DNA of 64,000 nt from Nocardioides sp. CER19 (GCF_029846275.1 NZ_JARVWS010000002.1:930001-994000); one strand, 5' to 3'; shown: positions 26,507-35,768, counted from the stretch's first letter. Translations and numbers: made by a program. Notes: a model not told the origin generated them from the sequence alone.

Positions 26507-27694
26507 TCACCTCATCACCCGCCTCAGGACGAAGAACCGCAGCAGGGTCGTCACCGCGTTCGCGAGCACGAGCACGGTCAGCTCGGTCACTCGGACCGCG
26601 CCCGGATCGGCCGCGTGCAGGAGGGCGAGCGACCCGCTGGTGAGCCCGAGCCCGAGGGCGAAGGCGACCAGGCCTGCGACGTGGTGCCGTACGACGCCCC
26701 GGCGTGCCGTGATCCCGAAGGTGAGCCGACGGTTGGCGGCCGTGTTGGCGATCGCCGTCGTCAGCAGGGCGACCAGGTTGGCCGCCTGGGCCCCGAACGG
26801 CAGTCGTAGGCCGAGATAGAGCACGAGGTAGGCCAGCGTGCTGAAGATCCCGACCGCACCGAACGTGACGACCTGCGCGGGCAGCGCGGGATCCGCCGGT
26901 CGCGGCCGCCCGATCCCCTCGACGGCGATCCGGCCCGCGGTGAGCCCGCCGAGCAGCCGGCGTACGCCGCGCAGGTCGTCGAGCGCCGTCGCCACGATGT
27001 CGACCCGGGAGTCGGGGTCGTCTACCCAGTCGACCGGTACCTCGTGGATGCGCAGCCCGGCCTCCTCGGCGAGCACGAGCAGCTCGGTGTCGAAGAACCA
27101 GCCGCCGTCCTCGACCAGGGGCAGCAGCCGCTCCGCGACGTCGCGGCGGATCGCCTTGAAGCCGCACTGCGCGTCGCTGAACGAGGCGGAGAGCACCCCA
27201 CGGAGCAGCAGGTTGTAGCAGCGCGAGATCAGCTCCCGCTTCGGGCCGCGGACCACTCGACTGCCGCGGGCGAGGCGGGTGCCGATCGCGACGTCGGAGT
27301 GGCCGCTGAGGAGGGGCGCCACGAGCGGGTCGACGGCCCGGAGGTCGGTCGACAGGTCGACGTCCATGTAGCCCACGACCGCGGCGGTCGAGGACGACCA
27401 GGCCGCCTTGAGCGCACGGCCCCGACCCTTCTCCTCGAGACGCAGCGCCCGGACCCGGGGCAGCTCGGCGGCCAGCTCCTCGGCGATGGGCCAGGTGTCG
27501 TCGGTGCTGGCGTTGTCGGCGATCACGATCCCGCATCGGTAGGGGAGCCGGTCGAGGTAGTCGTCGAGCCGCCGGACGGACTCCGCCAGCGCCTGCTCCT
27601 CGTTGTAGACCGGGACGACGAACTCGACGGCGGTGGCGACCGCCAGCGTGTCGGCCGTGTCGGCCGCGTCGGTCTCGCGGGCCAGCGCGGTCAT
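26507..27694 (-). CDS. GT2 glycosyltransferase fused to GtrA membrane domain (YkcC-like)
   Basis: A 395-residue polyprenyl-phosphate sugar synthase. The N-terminal GT2 domain has FVVPVYNEEQALAESVRRL, IADNASTDDTW and the DXD motif YMDVDLSTDL, then GTRLARGSR; this resembles DPM1/GtrB. The C-terminal 125 residues are a four-helix GtrA domain (VVTFGAVGIFSTLAYLVLYL), proposed to flip lipid-linked sugar. Its ATG overlaps the stop of the upstream GT39 gene by 4 bases, so the pair probably makes and uses a lipid-phosphate sugar for extracytoplasmic glycosylation. Confidence 0.88.
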   Translation of the reverse strand: MTALARETDAADTADTLAVATAVEFVVPVYNEEQALAESVRRLDDYLDRLPYRCGIVIADNASTDDTWPIAEELAAELPRVRALRLEEKGRGRALKAAWSSSTAAVVGYMDVDLSTDLRAVDPLVAPLLSGHSDVAIGTRLARGSRVVRGPKRELISRCYNLLLRGVLSASFSDAQCGFKAIRRDVAERLLPLVEDGGWFFDTELLVLAEEAGLRIHEVPVDWVDDPDSRVDIVATALDDLRGVRRLLGGLTAGRIAVEGIGRPRPADPALPAQVVTFGAVGIFSTLAYLVLYLGLRLPFGAQAANLVALLTTAIANTAANRRLTFGITARRGVVRHHVAGLVAFALGLGLTSGSLALLHAADPGAVRVTELTVLVLANAVTTLLRFFVLRRVMR

Positions 27695-29757
27695 GCGCTC
27701 ACCCCCGAGGCGTCGTTGCTCGACGTGCCCGACGCCTGCTGGGTGAGGTCGTAGACGGTGACGCCGTCGACGGTCTGGGCCGTGAAGCTCTCGCTCACCC
27801 AGGTGGAGATCTGCGAGGCCTCCGTGGTGGAGCCGCCCTGGCCACCGCGCATGCCGCCGTTGCCGCCGCCGATGAAGAAGTGGATCTTCCCCGCGGCGAC
27901 GTACTCCTTGAACTGCGCGAGGGTCGGGCTCGCGGCGGTGCCGTTGAAGCCGCCCATCGCCATGACGGGCTCACCGGTGGCGAGCTGGTAGCTGGCCGCG
28001 TTCTGGGCGCCGGTCGTCGCGGCCACCCAGGTGTAGTCGCCGGCGTTCGCGGACAGCATCGACGTCAGCTCCGAGGAGACGCTGGCGCCGCCCAGGATCC
28101 CGCCCGTGCCGCCGCCCTGACCACCGCCGGTGCCACCACCCGGCATGCCGCCGGGAGTGCCGTGGCCTCCGGGAGCACCTCCGGGAGCACCTCCGGGCGC
28201 ACCACCGGGGAAGCCGCCCTGGCCGCCCGGCGTCCCGCCCGGCATCCCGCCGCGCTGGCCGAAGCCGCCGCCGCCCGGCCGCCCGCCGGGGCCGCCCAGG
28301 GACGTCACCGGCCCGGCCGTCACGATCGAACCGGTGTGCGGTGTCACCACGGTGTCCACGGCGTACGCCGCCGGACCGGTCAGCCCCGTGAGGAGCACCG
28401 CGCCGACCACGCCGGCGACCAGGGCCCGCGAAAGCCGGTGGACGACGGCGAGGGCGCCGGTCGCCGCGAGCCCGACGAGCAGGACCAGCCAGCGCAGGGC
28501 GTCGTAGGGCTGCTCTCCGGACTGGCCGAGGAGCGTGAACGCCCAGACCGCCGAGGCGAGCACCGAGCCGGCGAGGACGACCCGGGCGACCAGCAGCCGA
28601 CGCTCCCGCCAGACGGCGACCCAGCCCAGCACCGCCGTACCGGCGATCCACGGGGCCAGCGCCACCGTGTAGTAGTCGTGGTAGATGCCGGCCATGAACG
28701 AGAAGACCGCGGCCGTGGTCACCATCGCGATGCCGTTCAGGAGCAGCGCGGCGCGCAGCCGGTCCGTCCGCGGCGCTCGGCCGCGGAAGGCGACGCCCGC
28801 GACGAGCAGCAGCAGCGCGGCGGGCAGCAGCCAGCTGACCATGCCACCGGACACGCCCTGGAAGACGCGGAGCATCCCGACACCGCTGCTGAAGCCGCCG
28901 TTGCCGAGGCCGCCGGCCTCGTCGCCGGTGAGCCGGCCGAGGCCGTTGTAGCCGATGACCAGCTCGAGGATCGAGTTGTTCGTCGACCCGTCGATGTAGG
29001 GCCGGGACGAGGCGGGGACGAGCTCGACGATCGCGATCCACCACCCCGCGCTGACGATCATCGCGGCGAAGGCGCCGAGCAGGTCGAGCAGGCGGCGGCG
29101 GACGGAGGTCGGCGCCGCGATCAGGTAGACGAGGGCGAACGCTGGCAGCACCAGAAAGGCCTGCAGCATCTTGGTGAGGAAGGCGAGACCCACCAGCGCA
29201 CCGGCCAGCGCGAGCCAGCGGCCTCGGGCGGCCTCGGCCGCCCGCAGGGTGGCGTAGCCGGCGGTCGCGAGCAGGAGGACGAGGAGCGCGTCCGGGTTGT
29301 TGAACCGGAACATCAGGGCCGCCGACGGCGTGAGCGCCGTCGCGGCGCCCGCCACGAGGCCCGGGGTCGACCCGGCGGTGCGACGCACCGTCGCATACAC
29401 GACCCCGACCGTCGCGACGCCGAGCAGCGCCTGCGGCACCAGGATGCTCCACGAGCTCAGCCCGAAGAGCCGGACCGAGAGGCTCATGAGCCACAGCGAG
29501 GCGGGAGGCTTGTCGACGGTGATCGAGGTCCCGGCGTCGAGCGAGCCGAAGAAGAACGCCTTCCAGCTCTGCGATCCGGCCTGCGCGGCCGCCGAGTAGA
29601 AGGAGTTGGCGTAGCCGGACTCGGACAGGGTCCACAGGTAGAGGACGGCAGTCCCGGCGAGCAGCGCGAGCAGTGCGCCGTGCCGGCGCCACCACGACCG
29701 ACGCTCCGGTACGGCGGGCGCCACTGCCTGGGCGGGGGGAGTGAGGAGTGTGGTCAT
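27691..29757 (-). CDS. GT39/ArnT-like membrane glycosyltransferase (YkcB-like)
   Basis: A 688-residue polytopic enzyme that takes sugar from a polyprenyl phosphate and transfers it outside the membrane. The first loop has the catalytic acidic signature of the family (YANSFYSAAAQAGSQSWKAF, DKPPASLWL). About twelve helices follow. The external domain contains an unusual Gly/Pro-rich insert (about residues 485-560) and then the conserved GDYTWVAATTGAQNAASYQL and HFFIGGGNGGM motifs. It is paired with the GT2-GtrA gene as in B. subtilis ykcB/ykcC. The acceptor is unknown. Confidence 0.85.
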   Translation of the reverse strand: MTTLLTPPAQAVAPAVPERRSWWRRHGALLALLAGTAVLYLWTLSESGYANSFYSAAAQAGSQSWKAFFFGSLDAGTSITVDKPPASLWLMSLSVRLFGLSSWSILVPQALLGVATVGVVYATVRRTAGSTPGLVAGAATALTPSAALMFRFNNPDALLVLLLATAGYATLRAAEAARGRWLALAGALVGLAFLTKMLQAFLVLPAFALVYLIAAPTSVRRRLLDLLGAFAAMIVSAGWWIAIVELVPASSRPYIDGSTNNSILELVIGYNGLGRLTGDEAGGLGNGGFSSGVGMLRVFQGVSGGMVSWLLPAALLLLVAGVAFRGRAPRTDRLRAALLLNGIAMVTTAAVFSFMAGIYHDYYTVALAPWIAGTAVLGWVAVWRERRLLVARVVLAGSVLASAVWAFTLLGQSGEQPYDALRWLVLLVGLAATGALAVVHRLSRALVAGVVGAVLLTGLTGPAAYAVDTVVTPHTGSIVTAGPVTSLGGPGGRPGGGGFGQRGGMPGGTPGGQGGFPGGAPGGAPGGAPGGHGTPGGMPGGGTGGGQGGGTGGILGGASVSSELTSMLSANAGDYTWVAATTGAQNAASYQLATGEPVMAMGGFNGTAASPTLAQFKEYVAAGKIHFFIGGGNGGMRGGQGGSTTEASQISTWVSESFTAQTVDGVTVYDLTQQASGTSSNDASGVSA
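28084..28305 (-). repeat. Gly/Pro-rich low-complexity insert in YkcB-like protein
   Basis: Encodes repeated GGAPGGAPGG / GGMPGG / GGGTGGG units in the external domain. Short tandem DNA repeats (CCTCCGGGAGCA-like) are visible at 28167-28200, so length may vary between strains. Confidence 0.75.
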
Positions 29758-29831
29758 GCCGACGACACTGACCGGCCGGACTGTGCCGACGGTTCCGTCG
29801 CCCTGTGCGGGGTCTGTGGGTACCGACAGCC

Positions 29832-30968
29832 ATGACCGTCTCCTGGACCAACTTCATCGCTGCGCTGGTGACGGCCTGTGTGACAGCGCTGGTCGTCGTG
29901 GTGCTCGGGACCATCGCGTTCCGCATCGCCGCCCGCTACTGGTCGCGCGGCGACATGCTCGCGCGCACCGTACGCGCCCCGTTCCGGACCTTCGCCGGCG
30001 TGATCGCGTTGGCGGTCGCGGTCACCCGGACGCCGTACGGCGCCTGGGACTGGTGGCCGGCGGTCCAGCACACGATGCGCATCGCGGTCGTGGCGTCGAG
30101 CGCCTGGCTGATCGGGGCCATGCTGATCTACGTCGAGGACGTCAGCCTGCGCCGGCACCGCACCGACGTCCCCGACAACCTCACCGCGCGGCGGTTGCGG
30201 ACGCAGGTCCTGCTGCTGCGCCGGCTGACGGTGGTCGCAGTCGTCGTGCTCGCGATCGCGGTGGCGCTGTTCACGTTCCCCGGCGTCAGGACGTTCGGGG
30301 CCAGCCTGCTGGCGTCGGCCGGCGTGATCTCCGTGATCGTCGGCATCGCCGCCCAGTCCTCCCTCGCCAACGTCTTCGCGGGGATGACCATCGCCTTCAG
30401 CGACATGCTGCGCATCGACGACGCGGTCATCGTGGAGGAGGAGTGGGGCTGGGTCGAGGAGATCACCCTGACGTACGTCGTCGTGCGGCTGTGGGACGAC
30501 CGGCGGCTCGTCATGCCGTCGACGTACTTCACCCAGAACCCGTTCGAGAACTGGACGCGGCACGCCTCCGAGCTCCTGGGCGCGGTCGAGTTCGACGTCG
30601 ACTGGCGGGTCGACACCCAGGCGATGCGCGCGGCACTCGACCGGATCCTCGCCGACACCGAGCTGTGGGACGGCCGGGTGAAGGTGCTCCAGGTGACCGA
30701 CGCCCTCGCCGGCTACGTGCGGGTCAGGGTCCTCGTCACCGCCAAGGACGCGCCCACGCTGTTCGACCTGCGCTGCCACGTGCGCGAGCAGCTCGTCGGC
30801 TGGCTGCAGCGCCACGACGAGGACGGCCTGCCGCGCCAGCGCACGGAGCTCGTCGAGTCGAGCAGCCACCCCTACCTCCGACAGCCCTCCACCGGCACCG
30901 GCCTCTTCACCGGCGACGCCCAGGCGGAGGACCGGGCGGCCCGCGCCGGCGGGCATCCGGAGCCCTGA
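29832..30968 (+). CDS. MscS-family mechanosensitive ion channel
   Basis: A 378-residue channel that releases solutes under hypo-osmotic stress. Three to four N-terminal helices lead to the pore helix and beta domain signature (LLASAGVISVIVGIAAQSSL, NVFAGMTIAFSDMLRIDD, VVVRLWDDRRLVMPSTYF). The vestibule domain is shortened. ATG 29832 is chosen as the first codon of the hydrophobic N-terminus. GGGTACC lies just upstream, resembling the -10 of a SigB/SigF-type stress promoter, which would suit this gene; inference. Confidence 0.88.
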   Translation: MTVSWTNFIAALVTACVTALVVVVLGTIAFRIAARYWSRGDMLARTVRAPFRTFAGVIALAVAVTRTPYGAWDWWPAVQHTMRIAVVASSAWLIGAMLIYVEDVSLRRHRTDVPDNLTARRLRTQVLLLRRLTVVAVVVLAIAVALFTFPGVRTFGASLLASAGVISVIVGIAAQSSLANVFAGMTIAFSDMLRIDDAVIVEEEWGWVEEITLTYVVVRLWDDRRLVMPSTYFTQNPFENWTRHASELLGAVEFDVDWRVDTQAMRAALDRILADTELWDGRVKVLQVTDALAGYVRVRVLVTAKDAPTLFDLRCHVREQLVGWLQRHDEDGLPRQRTELVESSSHPYLRQPSTGTGLFTGDAQAEDRAARAGGHPEP

Positions 30969-30992
30969 CGCCGAGCGGCTCCGGCGCTCGGT

Positions 30993-30998
30993 TAGCGT
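30993..30998 (+). promoter_or_regulatory. -10 element of the dienelactone hydrolase gene (leaderless)
   Basis: TAGCGT, 7 bases before ATG 31006. Confidence 0.5.
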
Positions 30999-31005
30999 GC
31001 GAGCC

Positions 31006-31740
31006 ATGGTGCAGACGATCCAGATCCCCACGACGGACGGGACCGCCGAGGCCTACCTGGCCGGGTCGGGCCCGGGCGTGCTCTTCTACATGGACGGGAT
31101 CGGGCTGCGGCCGCGGATCGCGGAGATGGTCGAGGAGATCGCGTCGTGGGGCTACACCGTGCTGGCGCCCAACGTCTTCTACCGCGACGGCTCGGCCGCC
31201 GATCTCGCGCCCACCCAGGACCTCCGGATCCCCGAGAACCGGGCGGCGTTCTTCAAGGCCGGGGTGATGGACCGGGTCAACGCGCTGACCCCCGACAGGA
31301 CCGAGCCGGACGCCGCCGCGTGGATGGCGGCGCTGGCGGAGCACGCAGACGTGGGCCCGATCGCGACCACCGGCTACTGCATGGGTGCCCGGCTGGCCCT
31401 GCTCACCGCCGGCTGGCACCCCGACACGGTCAAGGCGGTGGGCGGGTTCCACGGTGGGGGCCTGGTCACCGACGCGCCGAGCAGCCCGCACCGGGCCATC
31501 GCGGCGTCGAAGGCGTCGTACGTGCTGCTGCACGCGGACAGGGACCACGGCCTCACGCCCGAGCACGTCGCCGTGCTCGAGGTGGAGCTCGCCCAGGCGG
31601 GCCGGCCGCACATCAACGAGATCGTGCCGGGCGCACCGCACGGCTACACGATGAGCGACACCTCGACGTGGAACGAGGAGGGCGCGCGACGGGCCTCGAC
31701 CGAGCTGCGCGCGCTCCTCGACCGCGTGCTGGCCGGCTAG
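31006..31740 (+). CDS. dienelactone hydrolase family protein
   Basis: A 244-residue alpha/beta hydrolase with the Cys nucleophile of dienelactone hydrolases (TTGYCMGARLALL), acid region VLLHADRDHGLTPEH and His in VPGAPHGYTMSD. Classic members open dienelactones in chlorocatechol breakdown, but many are general esterases. ATG 31006 lies 7 bases after TAGCGT, fitting leaderless translation. It shares its last bases with the convergent acidic-peptide gene. Confidence 0.88.
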   Translation: MVQTIQIPTTDGTAEAYLAGSGPGVLFYMDGIGLRPRIAEMVEEIASWGYTVLAPNVFYRDGSAADLAPTQDLRIPENRAAFFKAGVMDRVNALTPDRTEPDAAAWMAALAEHADVGPIATTGYCMGARLALLTAGWHPDTVKAVGGFHGGGLVTDAPSSPHRAIAASKASYVLLHADRDHGLTPEHVAVLEVELAQAGRPHINEIVPGAPHGYTMSDTSTWNEEGARRASTELRALLDRVLAG

Positions 31741-31928
31741 AGCTCCTCGTCCTCGTCCTCGTCCTCGTCGTCGGGATCGGCCAGCTCCGCCCGGCGCTCG
31801 GAGTCGAGGTAGGTCTCGCGGTCGTCCGTCTCCTCGGCCTCCAGGGTGTCGACGGCGTCGTCCTCCGAGATGCCCTCGGTGGGGTCGACCCTCGTCTGCG
31901 GCTCGAACTCCTCAGGCTGACTGGTCAT
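31737..31928 (-). CDS. small highly acidic protein of unknown function
   Basis: A 63-residue protein with about 40 percent Asp plus Glu, ending in an unbroken acidic tail (DPDDEDEDEDEEL). The middle has a conserved-looking segment, TYLDSERRAELAD. There is no membrane segment or Cys. TATTTT lies 7 bases before the ATG, the best -10 in its neighbourhood, suggesting real leaderless expression. It could be a DNA-mimic or regulatory peptide; function unknown. Confidence 0.6.
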   Translation of the reverse strand: MTSQPEEFEPQTRVDPTEGISEDDAVDTLEAEETDDRETYLDSERRAELADPDDEDEDEDEEL

Positions 31929-31935
31929 GAGGTCG

Positions 31936-31941
31936 AAAATA
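31936..31941 (-). promoter_or_regulatory. -10 element of the small acidic protein gene (leaderless)
   Basis: TATTTT on the minus strand, 7 bases before ATG 31928. Confidence 0.55.
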
Positions 31942-31945
31942 CTCG

Positions 31946-32827
31946 CTACGGGACGATGCGAGGCAGGTCCGAGGCGACTGCCTTGAACTCCGGCGGACGC
32001 TTCTCGAGGAAGGCGGCGACGCCCTCCTTGCCGTCGGCGATCGAGGTGTAGAACATCGCCAGCGAGTCCGACAGGTGCGCCTCGAGCGGATCTGCGGCAG
32101 CGGCGTTGCGATAGACTAGCTGCTTGGCCAGTCCGAGCGCCGCGGGGGAGCGGCCGACGACGAACGAGCGGGCCAGCTCCTGGGCAGCGGGCAGCAGGTC
32201 GTCGGGCTCGTGGAGCGAGCGGAGCAGTCGCCCGTCGTACGCCTGTCGGGCGGTGAGGATGTCGGCCGAGTAGACCCACTCCAGCGCCTGCTGGAGGCCG
32301 ACGACGCGGGGCAGGAACCAGGTGGAGCAGGCCTCCGGCACGATGCCGAGGCGGCCGAAGACGAAGCCGATCCGCGCCGTCGTCGAGGCGAGCCGCAGGT
32401 CCATCGCCAGCGTCATCGTGGCGCCGATCCCGACCGCCGGCCCGTTGATCGCGGCGATCACCGGCTTGGGCAACGCGTGGATGGCGAGGGTGACCCGTCC
32501 GCCCGTGTCGCGCACCCCGTCGGCGTACGCCGGGTCGTCCCACCCGTTGGCGCAGTGCTCCCGGATCGACTCCGGCGTCGGCCGCAGCGTCTCGTCCAGG
32601 CCGAAGACGTTGCCCTCGCGAGACAGGTCCATCCCGGCACAGAACGCCCGCCCGGCGCCCGTGACGACGACGGCCCTGACGTCGTCGGACCGCGCCTCGC
32701 CGAGGAAGAACGCCTCGAGCTCCTGCGCCATCGTCACGCTGAACGCGTTGAGGGCGTCGGGACGGTCGAGGGTCAGCGTCGCGATGCCGTCGTCGTCGAC
32801 CTCGACGCTGACGGTCTCGTAGGTCAT
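31946..32827 (-). CDS. enoyl-CoA hydratase/isomerase (crotonase family)
   Basis: A 293-residue crotonase-fold enzyme. Oxyanion-hole motifs are visible (VVTGAGRAFCAGMDLSREG and AINGPAVGIGATMTLAMDLR), with a Glu in FGRLGIVPEACSTW at the second catalytic position and no Glu at the first, so hydratase versus isomerase activity is open. The C-terminal LEKRPPEFKA is the usual family ending. Its ATG overlaps the stop of the LCP gene by 4 bases, though the two functions are unrelated. Confidence 0.88.
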   Translation of the reverse strand: MTYETVSVEVDDDGIATLTLDRPDALNAFSVTMAQELEAFFLGEARSDDVRAVVVTGAGRAFCAGMDLSREGNVFGLDETLRPTPESIREHCANGWDDPAYADGVRDTGGRVTLAIHALPKPVIAAINGPAVGIGATMTLAMDLRLASTTARIGFVFGRLGIVPEACSTWFLPRVVGLQQALEWVYSADILTARQAYDGRLLRSLHEPDDLLPAAQELARSFVVGRSPAALGLAKQLVYRNAAAADPLEAHLSDSLAMFYTSIADGKEGVAAFLEKRPPEFKAVASDLPRIVP

Positions 32828-34086
32828 CCGGTGACCGACTTGGGCAGGCCCGACGGGGTGCAGAGGTTCTTGGGGATGTCCTTCGTCCGGTCGTTGATGA
32901 CGTAGCCGAACATCTTCTTCGCGCGGGCCTCGTCCCAGTGGATGTACATGTCCGAGATCGGTACGCCGCAGGTCAGCGCCGATCCGCCGGACACGGACCG
33001 GAACGCCCAGGCGAACTTGGCGATCGCGATCGTGCTCATGTCCTTGCCCACGGCGATCCCGGACGCGGCGTCCTTGAGGCCGTTGAGCTTGAACGGGTTC
33101 AGCAGGGTGCCGGGCGTCGCGACCTTCTTGCCGATCTGGCCGATCACCTCCGACTGCGCCTCGCCGCGGCCGAGGTCGCCCAGCTTCTGGGCGTGCCGCG
33201 AGCGGGAGTAGGCCAGGGCCTTCACGCCGTCGGCCTGCTGACAGCCCTTCTTCACGTGGAGGTTGGCGAGCGGGTCGTTCATGTTCGTCTGGGGGCAGAT
33301 CGTGATGCCGCCGACGCCGTCGACCAGGTTGACCAGGCCGCCCATGCCGATCTCGACGTAGCCGTCGATCCGGATGCCGGTGTTCTGCTCGATGGTCTTC
33401 ACCAGCAGCTCCGGGCCGCCGTAGGCGAAGGCGGCGTTGATCTTGGTGCTGCCGTGGCCCGGGATCGGGACGTAGGAGTCACGCGGGATCGTCATCAGCA
33501 GGTTGGGGCCGCTGCCGGTGTGGAGCAGCTTGATCGTGTCGGTGCGCTGGCCCACGTCGCCGCCGGTGTGCAGCTGGCGGCGCTGCGCCTTCGACAGTCC
33601 CTTCCGGGAGTCGCTGGCCACGACGAGGTAGTTGGTGCCCGGCTGGTCGGCCGGACGGGCGCCGCTGGGTTCCCAGTCGACCCGGTTGAGCGCCTTGGGG
33701 AAGGACAGTCCGACCCACACGATGCTGGCGATCCAGACCAGGAGCAGGACGTAGATGATCCGACGTACGGTCTTGAAGGTGAGGCGGCGACCGCCGCCCG
33801 CGCCGTCGCCCCGGCCGTCGCCGGGCGTGGGCGCCAGCGGGGGAGCGGCCGGCGGTTGCGCCGGGCGCTGGTCGTAGGTGCGCCGGACCTGGGTGGGCGC
33901 CGGCTGCGCGCCGCCCCGGGTGCCGCCCGGCGCGCTGCGTGCGCCCTGAGCACGGGGCTGGACCGGAATCGCCCGGGTGGCCTCGGGTTTCTGCGGGGAG
34001 CCCGACCGGCCGCCGGAGCGGCCGCGCCCACCGTAGAGCCAGTCGAATTCGGGACCCTCTCCCGAGCTGCCGGGTCGATCTGCCAT
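32824..34086 (-). CDS. LytR-CpsA-Psr (LCP) family cell-wall glycopolymer ligase
   Basis: A 420-residue type II membrane protein. Residues 1-108 are cytoplasmic and disordered (Pro/Gly/Arg-rich), one helix spans about 110-129 (IIYVLLLVWIASIVWVGLSF), and the external LCP domain follows with YLVVASDSRKG, RTDTIKLLH, IPRDSYVPIPGHGSTKINAA and the Arg-rich YSRSRHAQKLGDLGR. These enzymes transfer undecaprenyl-linked glycopolymers to peptidoglycan; near a galactan cluster, galactan ligation is a reasonable inference. It is divergent from a second LCP gene. Confidence 0.9.
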   Translation of the reverse strand: MADRPGSSGEGPEFDWLYGGRGRSGGRSGSPQKPEATRAIPVQPRAQGARSAPGGTRGGAQPAPTQVRRTYDQRPAQPPAAPPLAPTPGDGRGDGAGGGRRLTFKTVRRIIYVLLLVWIASIVWVGLSFPKALNRVDWEPSGARPADQPGTNYLVVASDSRKGLSKAQRRQLHTGGDVGQRTDTIKLLHTGSGPNLLMTIPRDSYVPIPGHGSTKINAAFAYGGPELLVKTIEQNTGIRIDGYVEIGMGGLVNLVDGVGGITICPQTNMNDPLANLHVKKGCQQADGVKALAYSRSRHAQKLGDLGRGEAQSEVIGQIGKKVATPGTLLNPFKLNGLKDAASGIAVGKDMSTIAIAKFAWAFRSVSGGSALTCGVPISDMYIHWDEARAKKMFGYVINDRTKDIPKNLCTPSGLPKSVTG

Positions 34087-34151
34087 GGCGACGAAGGTAC
34101 CGGGCGTCTCCCAGAGAGCCCGCGTCGACGGCTCAGCGCGTGTCGCTGCGA

Positions 34152-34169
34152 TCTGTGACCGATGTGACT
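34152..34169 (-). promoter_or_regulatory. putative MtrA-type box upstream of the LCP gene at 34247
   Basis: On the minus strand AGTCACATCGGTCACAGA contains two GTCACA units with a 9-base period. An almost identical block lies upstream of the amidase gene (42870-42887). It resembles the direct repeat described for mycobacterial MtrA, and lies about 78 bases before ATG 34247 in the 160-base gap between the divergent LCP genes. Confidence 0.45.
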
Positions 34170-34246
34170 GGTGATACTGGCGGTGCCAGTCCTGGCTCGC
34201 ACGCCTGAATCTTCCCCCGTCGTCTCAGACTGCTCAGAGAGTCACC

Positions 34247-35725
34247 ATGTCGCAGCCCTTCGCGTCCGCCCGCAGCACGTGCGCCGAGCGCGCCGCTCGT
34301 GTCCGCTACCGGCGTGCCGTCGGTCTGCTGGTCATGACGCTGGTCCTCCCGGGCTCCGCCCAGCTCGTCGCCGGCAACGCCCGGCTGGGGCGCATCGCGA
34401 TGCGGCTCTGGGTCGGCCTGCTGCTGCTCGCGGGCGGCTCCGTCGTCATCGCCCTCGTCGATCGCGAGCGTGCGCTGAGCACCTTCACGAACCCGTCGGT
34501 GCTGCAGCTGCTGCGCCTGGGCCTGATGGTCCTCGCCGTCGCGTGGGCCGCGCTGCTGGTCGACGCCTGGCGGATCGGCCAGCCGCTGTCCCTGCAGCTC
34601 ACCCACCGGCGCGTGCTGCTCGGCGTCAACGGCGCGATGTGCCTGGTGGTCGCCGGCGTCCTGCTCTTCGGCTCGCACACCGTCGGCGTCATGCGCAGCT
34701 CGGTGCTCGCCACCTTCGCGGGCGACGAGGTCGTCGGAGCCCACGACGGCCGGTTCAACGTGCTGCTGATCGGCGGCGACAGCGACGGCGGCAAGACGCG
34801 CTGGGGCCTGCGCACCGACTCGATGACCATCGCCTCCATCGACGCCCACACGGGCAAGACCGTGCTCGTCGGCCTGCCACGCAACATGTCCGACTTCCCC
34901 TTCCCGAAGGGGTCGGTCCTGGCGAAGCAGTTCCCGCACGGCTACGACTGCGACGGCTGCTACCTCAACTCGCTGAGCACCTGGGCCGGCGACCACGCCG
35001 ACCTGTTCAAGGACTACGACGACCCCGGCATCGAGGCCACCCTCGAGGGCATCCAGGGGATCACCGGCCTCGACATCAACTATTGGGCGATGGTCAACCT
35101 GTCCGGCTTCCAGGACCTGGTCGACGCGGTCGGCGGCGTCACGCTCGACGTCCGCGAGGCGATCCCGGTCGGCATCCCGGGCGACAAGTTCTACACGCAC
35201 CTCAAGACCGGCACGCGCAAGCTGAACGGCTGGGAGACCCTCTGGTACGCCCGCGCCCGCCACGACTCCGACGACTACTCGCGGATGGCGCGCCAGAAGT
35301 GCGTGATGAGCGCGATGCTGCAGCAGGTCAGCCCGCAGACGGTGCTCGCCCACTTCGACGAGATCGCGAAGGCCGGCTCCAACATGGTGTCGACCAGCAT
35401 CCCGGCCAGCGAGGTGGGCAGGTTCGTGTCGCTGGCGCTGAAGGCCAAGGGCCAGAAGGTCGCGTCGGTCTCGCTCGTCCCGCCCGCGATCGTCACCGCC
35501 CACCCCGACATCCCCAAGGTCCGCCGGATGATCACGACCGCGATCGACCGTGCCGAGGGCAAGAAGCCCGCGAAGAGTTCCTCCCCGACGAAGGACCCGT
35601 CCGCTCCGTCCACGGGCGGATCGGCGTCGAGCGGCGCCACGAAGGTCGTCACGGGCGGATCGATCGGCTCCCTCAAGACCGGCTACGCCGCGAACCAGTC
35701 CGACGACCTCGCCTCGGCCTGCTGA
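34247..35725 (+). CDS. LCP family cell-wall glycopolymer ligase with multi-pass N-terminus
   Basis: A 492-residue LCP protein with three to four N-terminal helices (about residues 25-150) instead of one. The external domain has the family residues: LLIGGDSDGGKTRWGLRTDS, VGLPRNMSDFPFPKG, and YARARHDSDDYSRMARQKC. It is the first gene of the galactan cluster orientation and likely attaches the exported polymer to peptidoglycan. A pair of GTCACA repeats lies upstream. The C-terminal 50 residues are Ser/Gly/Thr-rich and probably flexible. Confidence 0.9.
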   Translation: MSQPFASARSTCAERAARVRYRRAVGLLVMTLVLPGSAQLVAGNARLGRIAMRLWVGLLLLAGGSVVIALVDRERALSTFTNPSVLQLLRLGLMVLAVAWAALLVDAWRIGQPLSLQLTHRRVLLGVNGAMCLVVAGVLLFGSHTVGVMRSSVLATFAGDEVVGAHDGRFNVLLIGGDSDGGKTRWGLRTDSMTIASIDAHTGKTVLVGLPRNMSDFPFPKGSVLAKQFPHGYDCDGCYLNSLSTWAGDHADLFKDYDDPGIEATLEGIQGITGLDINYWAMVNLSGFQDLVDAVGGVTLDVREAIPVGIPGDKFYTHLKTGTRKLNGWETLWYARARHDSDDYSRMARQKCVMSAMLQQVSPQTVLAHFDEIAKAGSNMVSTSIPASEVGRFVSLALKAKGQKVASVSLVPPAIVTAHPDIPKVRRMITTAIDRAEGKKPAKSSSPTKDPSAPSTGGSASSGATKVVTGGSIGSLKTGYAANQSDDLASAC

Positions 35726-35755
35726 CCCCTTTCGTCGCTGGAGCCGGCCGAGACC

Positions 35756-35761
35756 TAGGGT
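35756..35761 (+). promoter_or_regulatory. -10 element of the GT2 gene at 35769 (leaderless)
   Basis: TAGGGT, 7 bases before GTG 35769. Confidence 0.5.
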
Positions 35762-35768
35762 GGCCCGC

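Noticed and set aside
27880..29835. Long open frame on the plus strand opposite the GT39 gene
   Set aside because: Low-complexity Arg/Gly/Asp/Glu translation with no start signals; a typical shadow of a high-GC gene. The same applies to long opposite-strand frames across pccB, glfT2, the amidase and DUF808.
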